In this document: positions 12,225 through 22,215 of the stretch, in pieces | Position numbering within the stretch: the stretch's first letter is position 1 | Layout of the letters: the number at the start of each line of letters is the position of its first letter | Assembly: GCA_002104945.1 (NCBI GenBank) | Contig: MCFH01000165.1 | Span: forward strand, 1 to 22,215 | DNA: 22,215 nucleotides | Direction of reading: 5' to 3' | From: Piromyces finnis | Lineage: Eukaryota; Neocallimastigomycota; Neocallimastigomycetes; Neocallimastigales; Neocallimastigaceae | Notes under the pieces: model-generated | Databases searched by the model: none | What the model saw: the letters and a program-made list of their open reading frames with translations, nothing else | What the model was told of the DNA's origin: nothing | Translations under genes and position numbers: made by a program

Positions 12225-12234
12225 TTTTTTTTTT
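12225..12234 (+). terminator. Pol III T-run terminator of tRNA-Cys copy 3
   Basis: Ten T at the same spacing after the tRNA. Confidence 0.85.
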
Positions 12235-12297
12235 GTTTTATCAAAGTAATAATTTTATTTTATTAAAGTAATAATTTTGCCATTACCCTTATGTTTG

Positions 12298-13419
<1,122 letters not shown>

Positions 13420-13592
13420 TAGTGGCTTTCTTACTTTAATTAAAATTACTAGAATATATTATACCCAATTTTTATTCAAGTAATAAATGATTATATTAAA
13501 AAAATCAATTACTAGATAACAAGAAAATAAAAGGTTACATATATTTTTAATTGATACATTAACCGATATATTTTGAATAATAGAATATTTTA

Positions 13593-13781
13593 TTAAATAG
13601 TATGTTCTGGAATATCCTCAATAATATGTTCTTCTAAATTACTTACTTCTTCTGGCTTTTCGGATAAGAAGGTATGAATTAAATAATTATAATTATATGA
13701 TAATTATTTTTATTGAATATAACTTTCTTAGAAATTTTGGGACGTTTAAGTTTAAATTTACGGGATTGACCATTTTTCTTC
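13593..13781 (-). pseudogene. Minus-strand coding-like fragment, copy 3
   Basis: Matches 8022-8210 throughout by eye, with both the basic and the acidic segments and the terminal stop. Confidence 0.35.
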
Positions 13782-13835
13782 TATTTTTGTACTAAACTAT
13801 ATAAAATTATTTAATAATTATTTTATAATAAATTT

Positions 13836-14862
13836 TGTAAAAGTTTTACTAAACTTATAATTTAATATTAAAATATTAAATTAAATAAAAGATTAAAGAT
13901 AACTAGGTTAGAAAAAAAATGTTTTATTAAAATAATCTTAATTGCTTTATAAATGAATAATTAAGTTATGTATTATGGTTAAAATAATTTCTTTTATTTT
14001 ATTTAAATAATATATATAATAATAAGATTATTTAATAATAATACTTATTAAGTATTAATAAGATAATAATCTTTACAAAGATTTAATTTCATAAAATTAT
14101 TCTAAACTATTTATACTAATTGTAATTTTACATTTAATAATAAAATAACTTTTTAATACATGATTATATTCATAATATATTTTATAATACTAAAACTAAA
14201 CTTAAGACTTATTACTAATTATTAAAAATAACTATTGTTTATATATTTATAATATTAATTATTTCTTAATTATAATATAATTCATTGCATATAATTTTAA
14301 TAATTATAATCTTTTAATTCAAAGATTATAAGTTATGTTATTGAAATAATTATTATAAAATAAAGTTAATTAATTCCGGAAAATAATTTTAATTTAATTA
14401 AAACAATAATTTATATCCTTTTGGGTGAATGATTTATGTCAATACATCAGGGGTGATCATTCTCTGAATAAACAATTAATCATTACTAACAAAATATCTT
14501 TAAATTGAAATATCTCGTGAACCAGCAGAGATATTGACCTGATTTTAAGATATGTTGTTTATCTCGAGCGTGACTTTCTAACGAACCCACAATCTCCCAA
14601 CCATTATTCAAAAATCGCTATTCGTTAAGGAGATACGCGTGTTTTTCCTTATTTAATTTTGACGATAAGGGTTAAAGTTATTTATTATAAATTTTATTAA
14701 GGGTTAAGGTCATATCTTAACCTTTTCTAAATTTTTTAAATATTTCTTAATATAATTTTATAATTTATTTGAAAATAAAATATTATTGATTTTGAAATTT
14801 TATAAGTAATTTCACAATTTCAAGTGATCTTGAAATTGTAGATTTCACTAGTATTCGTGACA
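13836..14862. mobile_element. LTR-like element B, copy 3
   Basis: Same length as copy 2 and without visible differences. Target repeats aattt are at 13831-13835 and 14863-14867. Confidence 0.72.
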
Positions 14863-14867
14863 AATTT

Positions 14868-16616
14868 TCTACTAATATCAAATTTATAATATATTTATAA
14901 TTATTATTTATCAGGGTTGATGCGTTGACCGATATATTTGTGAATAATATAATGTTTTTAATAAATAATAAATTCTATATTATTATGATGAAACAATAAA
15001 TTTAAAATAAAATAAAAATATGTTTTATAATTAACAAATAAATCACTCAAAACTCGAAAATAAACTCTTATTATGTTTTAAATTAAATCTTTATTATATT
15101 CTATTTCTATAATTTATTTATTATCTGTTTATTGTCTTTTTTATTCTCTATTTATTGTCCCCCTTTTTATAAAGAAGAATTTTATCTTCCTTTTATACAT
15201 TTTCATTTATTACATGTATTATTATTTTTAACTATTAAATATTATTATTACTATTGCTATTATTTATTAAAATTAAAAGAATAAATTAAAATTATGTCTT
15301 AGTATTATAAAATATTATAGAATATTACTTATTTGATTTTCTTATTACTTCAAAATGTTTAAATTTAGAAAAATTATTATAAATTATCATTGACTATCAT
15401 TAAATGTATAATACCTTGAATAAAATAATTAAAATTTAAAATTAAAATAATATTAAAATAAAATTAAAATAAAATTAAAATAAAAATTTAACAAAATTAA
15501 AATATTAAAAGTATCAATTATTATAAACACTCATTTTATACAGAAACATAAAAGAGTTCTGTATTTTATCTTTGGAATTGTTATTATTGTTCTATTTCCA
15601 GGTTTTAAGTTTGTCATTTTAGTAATAATTACTCAATTAGTTATTTTTTTAATTTATAAGTTTAAGAGTATTTCTAAAGAACACTTGGATAAACACTAGA
15701 ATTAATAATTTGATGTATATCATTTTATTTTTAGTTTATTTATTCATTTTTATTTATTTATTATTATTTTATTATTTTAGTACATTATTGGATTAAGTCG
15801 TTTTATTTATTTAATAATTTATTTTATTTAATAATTTATTTTATTATTATCACTATTAGGTCGTTTTTACTCAGAATTTATTATATAATAAAGATAATAT
15901 TATTTATTTAAAGAAAGGGTTATATTTTCATAAAATTATTATTCATTCATTTTTAAGGATTATTATTGTTTATTTTTATTATAAGTTACTATGGGTTAAG
16001 TCGTGTTTATTCAGCTAGTTTATATCATGTTTTTATATGAGTAGCGTATCAAGGTTGATAAATAATAATTATAAATATATTATACATTTGATATTAGTAG
16101 AATATTTTATTATAAAAATAATTATTAAATAATTTTATATAGTTTAGTACAAAAATATAATTTACATAAAATCAAATATTTTATAAATTTATATATTATA
16201 AAAATCATTTTTAATATAAAGAATAATAATAATTTTTAGTAGAAAATGAGAAGACTTAGATTATTAATAATAAGTTAAATTTTAATAATAGTTAATATAA
16301 TTAATTAGTGAATACATAATAATATTTAAAAGACAAAAATAAGTTTTTATATAATAAAAATTATTGTTAAAAAGAGCGTAAGAACAATAAATAAAAGAAA
16401 ATATAAAAACGAAATTAAACTTGTCTAATTTGTAATTATTGTGTTAATAATAAATAATATTTTATAGAATAAATCTGGTGTTATTATTCTATATAAATAT
16501 TATTAAAATAATAAAACTATTAAAACTATAAAATAACTTAAAATAAATTAATAAAACTAGTAGATATTGTTAAAGCTCGTACAATAGCTGTCGAGATAAA
16601 ACAATATAAGATAACA
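14868..16616. other. Gene-free A+T-rich spacer between B and A, copy 3
   Basis: Same contents as 3730-5477. One base is lost in the 17-bp-period T-rich duplication (near 15807). The minus-strand TATA-like motif is at 15159-15171. Confidence 0.7.
16035..16157 (-). repeat. Inverted copy of the B insertion site without B, copy 3
   Basis: Same sequence as 4896-5018, matching the flanks of the B copy at 13836-14862. Confidence 0.8.
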
Positions 16617-17641
16617 TGTAAAAGTTTTACTAAACTTATAATTTAATATTAAAATATCAAATTAAATAAAAGGTTAAAAGATAACTAGGTTAGAAAAAAA
16701 ATGTTTTATTAAAATAATCTTAATTGATTTATAAATGAATATTATATTATGTATTATAGTTAAAATAATTCCTTTTTATTTTATTTAAAGAATATATATA
16801 ATAATAAGATTATTTAATAGTAATACTTATTAAGTATTAATAAGATAATAATCTTTACAAAGATTTAATTCATAAAACTATTCTAAACTATTTATACTAT
16901 TTGTAATTTTACATTTAATACTAAAATAACTTTTTAGTACATGATTATATTCATAATATATTTTATAATACTAAAACTAAACTTAAGACTTATTACTAAT
17001 TATTAAAATAACTATTGTTATATATTTATAATATTAATTATTTCTTAATTATAATATAATTCATTGCATATAATTTTAATAATTATAATCTTTTAATTCA
17101 AAGATTATAAGTTATGTTATTGAAATAATTATTATAAAATAAAGTTAATTAATTCCGGAAAATAATTTTAATTTAATTAAAACAATAATTTATATCCTTT
17201 TGGGTGAATGATTTATGTCAATACATCAGGGGTGATCATTCTCTGAATAAACAATTAATCATTACTAACAAAATATCTTTAAATTGAAATATCTCGTGAA
17301 CCAGCAGAGATATTGACCTGATTTTAAGATATGTTGTTTGTCTCGAGCGTGGCTTTCTAACGAACTTAATTATAACCAAAATATTATTATTCAAAATCGT
17401 CATTCGTTGAGGAGATACGCGTGTTTTTTCTTATTCCATTTTAACGATAAGGGTTAAAGTTATTTATTATAAAAATTATTAAGGGTTAAGGTCATATTTT
17501 AACCTTTTCTAAATTTTTAAATATTTCTTAATAAAATTTATAATTTATTTGAAATAAAATATTTGTTGATTTTGAATTTTCATAAGTGATTTCACAATTC
17601 CAAGTGATCTTGAAATTGTAATTTCACTAGTATTCGTGACA
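16617..17641. mobile_element. LTR-like element A, copy 4 (complete, with small deletions)
   Basis: Same ends as the other A copies but about six bases shorter. The losses are single bases in short runs (for example aaaaa to aaaa near 17006, and tttat to ttat near 17019). Position relative to tRNA-Cys is unchanged. Confidence 0.62.
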
Positions 17642-17706
17642 ATTTTTTCCATGTGTCCAAATTTTTTAAATTTTTATATATGTTATTGTGACAAAATAAC
17701 AAAAGT

Positions 17707-17778
17707 GGGGTGTTAGCTCAGCGGTAGAGCAATTGACTGCAGATCAATAGGTCTTCGGTTCAAATCCGGAACGCCCCT
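17707..17778 (+). tRNA. tRNA-Cys: tRNA-Cys (anticodon GCA), copy 4
   Basis: Identical to the other three although the sequence around it carries many one-base indels. The gene has few homopolymers, so it would escape run-length consensus errors; selection is another possible reason. Anticodon at 17739-17741. Confidence 0.97.
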
Positions 17779-17787
17779 TACTTTTAA

Positions 17788-17797
17788 TTTTTTTTTT
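17788..17797 (+). terminator. Pol III T-run terminator of tRNA-Cys copy 4
   Basis: Ten T at the same spacing after the tRNA. Confidence 0.85.
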
Positions 17798-17860
17798 GTT
17801 TTATCAAAGTAATAATTTTATTTTATTAAAGTAATAATTTTGCCATTACCCTTATGTTTG

Positions 17861-18977
<1,117 letters not shown>

Positions 18978-19154
18978 ATAGTGGCTTTCTTACTTTAATT
19001 AAAATTACTAGAATATATTATACCCAATTTTTATTCAAGTAATAAATGATTATATTAAAAAAATCAATTACTAGATAACAAGAAAAATAAAAGGTTACAT
19101 ATATTTTTTAATTGATACATTAACCGATATATTTTTGAATAATAGAATATTTTA

Positions 19155-19342
19155 TTAAATAGTATGTTCTGGAATATCCTCAATAATATGTTCTTCTAAA
19201 TTACTTACTTCTTCTGGCTTTTCGGATAAGAAGGTATGAATTAAATAATTATAATTATATGATAATTATTTTTATTGAATATAACTTTCTTAGAAATTTT
19301 GGGACGTTTAAGTTTAAATTTACGGGATTGACCATTTTCTTC
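19155..19342 (-). pseudogene. Minus-strand coding-like fragment, copy 4
   Basis: Same fragment with four T in the run that has five in copies 2 and 3. The acidic end and the stop are unchanged. Confidence 0.32.
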
Positions 19343-19397
19343 TATTTTTGTACTAAACTATATAAAATTATTTAATAATTATTTTATAATAAAATTT

Positions 19398-20425
19398 TGT
19401 AAAGTTTTACCTTAACTTATAATTTAATATTAAAATATTAAATTAAATAAAAGATTAAAGATAACTAGGTTAGAAAAAAAATGTTTTATTAAAATAATTC
19501 TTAATTGCTTTATAAATGAATAATTAAGTTATGTATTATGGTTAAAATAATTTCTTTTTATTTTATTTAAATAATATATATTAATAATAAGATTATTTTA
19601 ATAATAATACTTATTAAGTATTAATAAGATAATAATCTTTACAAAGATTTAATTTCATAAAATTATTCTAAACTATTTATACTAATTGTAATTTTACATT
19701 TAATAATAAAAATAACTTTTTAATACATGATTATATTCATAATATATTTTATAATACTAAAACTAAACTTAAGACTTATTACTAATTATTAAATAAACTA
19801 TTGTTTATATATTTATAATATTAATTTATTTCTTAATTATAATATAATTCATTGCATATATTTAATAATTATAATCTTTTAATTCAAAGATTATAAGTTA
19901 TGTTATTGAAATAATTATTATAAATAAAGTTAATTAATTCCGGAAATAATTTTAATTTAATTAAACAATAATTATATCCTTTTGGGTGAATGATTTATGT
20001 CAATACATCAGGGTGATCATTCTCTGAATAAACAATTAATCATTTACTAACAAAATATCTTTAAATTGAAATATCTCGTGAACCAGCAGAGATATTGACC
20101 TGATTTTAAGATATGTTGTTTATCTCGAGCGTGACTTTCTAACGAACCCACAATCTCCAACCATTATTCAAAAATCGCTATTCGTTAAGGAGATACGCGT
20201 GTTTTTTCCTTATTTAATTTTGACGATAAGGGTTAAAGTTATTTATTATAAATTTTATTAAGGGTTAAGGTCATATCTTAACCTTTTCTAAATTTTTTAA
20301 ATATTTCTTAATATAATTTTATAATTTATTTGAAAATAAAATATTATTGATTTTGAAATTTTATAAGTAATTTTCACAATTTTCAAGTGATCTTGAAATT
20401 GTAGATTTCACTAGTATTCGTGACA
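19398..20425. mobile_element. LTR-like element B, copy 4
   Basis: Same ends and aattt target repeats (19393-19397, 20426-20430). It carries about twenty one-base indels in short runs compared with copies 2 and 3, plus a small local change (taccttaac for tactaaac near 19408). Confidence 0.68.
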
Positions 20426-20430
20426 AATTT

Positions 20431-22170
20431 TTCTACTAATATCCAAATTTTATAATATATTTATAATATTATTTATCAGGGTTGATGCGTTGACCGATAT
20501 ATTTGTGAATAATATAATGTTTTTAATAATAATAAATTCTATATTATTATGATGAAACAATAAATTTAAAATAAAATAAAATATGTTTTATAATTAACAA
20601 ATAAATCACTCAAAACTCGAAAATAAACTCTTATTATGTTTTAAATTAAATCTTTATTATATTCTATTTCTATAATTTATTTATTATCTGTTTATTGTCT
20701 TTTTTATTCTCTATTTATTGTCCCCCTTTTTATAAAGAAGAATTTTATCTTCCTTTTATACATTTTCATTTATTACATGTATTATTATTTTTAACTATTA
20801 AATATTATTATTACTATTGCTATTATTTATTAAAATTAAAAGAATAAATTAAAATTATGTCTTAGTATTATAAAATATTATAGAATATTACTTATTTGAT
20901 TTTCTTATTACTTCAAAATGTTTAAATTTAGAAAAATTATTATAAATTATCATTGACTATCATTAAATGTATAATACCTTGAATAAAATAATTAAAATTT
21001 AAAATTAAAATAATATTAAAATAAAATTAAAATAAAATTAAAATAAAAATTTAACAAAATTAAAATATTAAAAGTATCAATTATTATAAACACTCATTTT
21101 ATACAGAAACATAAAAGAGTTCTGTATTTTATCTTTGGAATTGTTATTATTGTTCTATTTCCAGGTTTTAAGTTTGTCATTTTAGTAATAATTACTCAAT
21201 TAGTTATTTTTTTAATTTATAAGTTTAAGAGTATTCTAAAGAACACTTGGATAAACACTAGAATTAATAATTTGATGTATATCATTTTATTTTTAGTTTA
21301 TTTATTCATTTTTATTTATTTATTATTATTTTATTATTTTAGTACATTATTGGATTAAGTCGTTTTATTTTATTTAATAATTTATTTTATTTAATAATTT
21401 ATTTTATTATTATCACTATTAGGTCGTTTTTACTCAGAATTTATTATATAATAAAGATATATTATTTATTTAAAGAAAGGGTTATATTTTCATAAAATTA
21501 TTATTCATTCATTTTTAAGGATTATTATTGTTTATTTTTATTATAAGTTACTATGGGTTAAGTCGTGTTTATTCAGCTAGTTTATTCATGTTTTTATATG
21601 AGTAGCGTATCAAGGTTGATAAATAATAATTATAAATATATTATACATTTGATATTAGTAGAATATTTTATTATAAAAATATTATTAAATAATTTTATAT
21701 AGTTTAGTACAAAAATATAATTTACATAAAATCAAATATTTTATAAATTTATATATTATAAAAATCATTTTTAATATAAAGAATAATAATAATTTTTAGT
21801 AGAAAATGAGAAGACTTAGATTATTAATAATAAGTTAAATTTTAATAATAGTTATATAATTAATTAGTGAATACATAATAATATTTAAAAGACAAAAATA
21901 AGTTTTATATAATAAAAATTATTGTTAAAAGAGCGTAAGAACAATAAATAAAAGAAAATATAAAAACGAAATTAAACTTGTCTAATTTGTAATTATGTGT
22001 TAATAATAAATAATATTTTATAGAATAAATCTGGTGTTATTATTCTATATAAATATTATTAAATAATAAAACTATTAAAACTATAAATAACTTAAAATAA
22101 ATTAATAAAACTAGTAGATATTGTTAAAGCTCGTACAATAGCTGTCGAGATAAAACAATATAAGATAACA
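20431..22170. other. Gene-free A+T-rich spacer between B and A, copy 4
   Basis: Same contents as 3730-5477 with about ten one-base losses in A or T runs. The minus-strand TATA-like motif is at 20722-20734. Confidence 0.7.
21596..21717 (-). repeat. Inverted copy of the B insertion site without B, copy 4
   Basis: As 4896-5018, one base shorter (aatatt for aataatt near 21680). Confidence 0.78.
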
Positions 22171-22215
22171 TGTAAAAGTTTTACTAAATTATAATTTAAT
22201 ATTAAAATATCAAAT
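22171..22215. mobile_element. LTR-like element A, copy 5 (first 45 bases only)
   Basis: The TGTAAAAG start of element A and about 40 following bases are present before the window ends. This shows that the array, or circle, continues into another unit. Confidence 0.6.

Overview
The window is an extremely A+T-rich eukaryotic sequence made almost entirely of one 5.57-kb unit repeated head to tail about four times. Its only intact, confidently assigned gene is a cytosolic-type tRNA-Cys(GCA), present once per unit (four copies, starting at 1004, 6574, 12144 and 17707; steps of 5570, 5570 and 5563 bp). The tRNA has Pol III A and B boxes, a T-run terminator and no encoded CCA, so the genome is nuclear eukaryotic. 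High A+T, AAT microsatellites coding Asn runs, and LTR-like elements fit an A+T-rich fungus (an arbuscular mycorrhizal or anaerobic gut fungus, for example) or an amoeba. The sequence alone does not settle which.

Each unit reads left to right: (1) LTR-like element A, about 1.03 kb; (2) 65 bp of leader, then tRNA-Cys and its T-run terminator; (3) a broken protein-coding remnant on the + strand with an (AAT)40 tract in the middle; (4) a small minus-strand coding-like remnant; (5) LTR-like element B, about 1.03 kb and closely related to A; (6) about 1.75 kb of A+T-rich spacer with no gene. That spacer holds an inverted copy of the sequence flanking B, without B in it.

The inverted empty copy defines B well. 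B begins TG, ends CA, is flanked by a 5-bp direct repeat (aattt), and the uninterrupted site carries the target once with a single mismatch. This is what a solo LTR inserted into one arm of an older inverted duplication would look like. A is the same element without a visible target duplication, and it ends 65 bp upstream of tRNA-Cys.

The window spans 3.99 units. It starts about 52 bp further round the unit than it ends, so it could be an array, or a circular 5.57-kb molecule assembled several times over. The two inner copies are nearly identical. The outer copies, especially the fourth, carry many one-base length differences in short runs, which look more like consensus error than evolution. 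I see no complete protein gene anywhere in the window.
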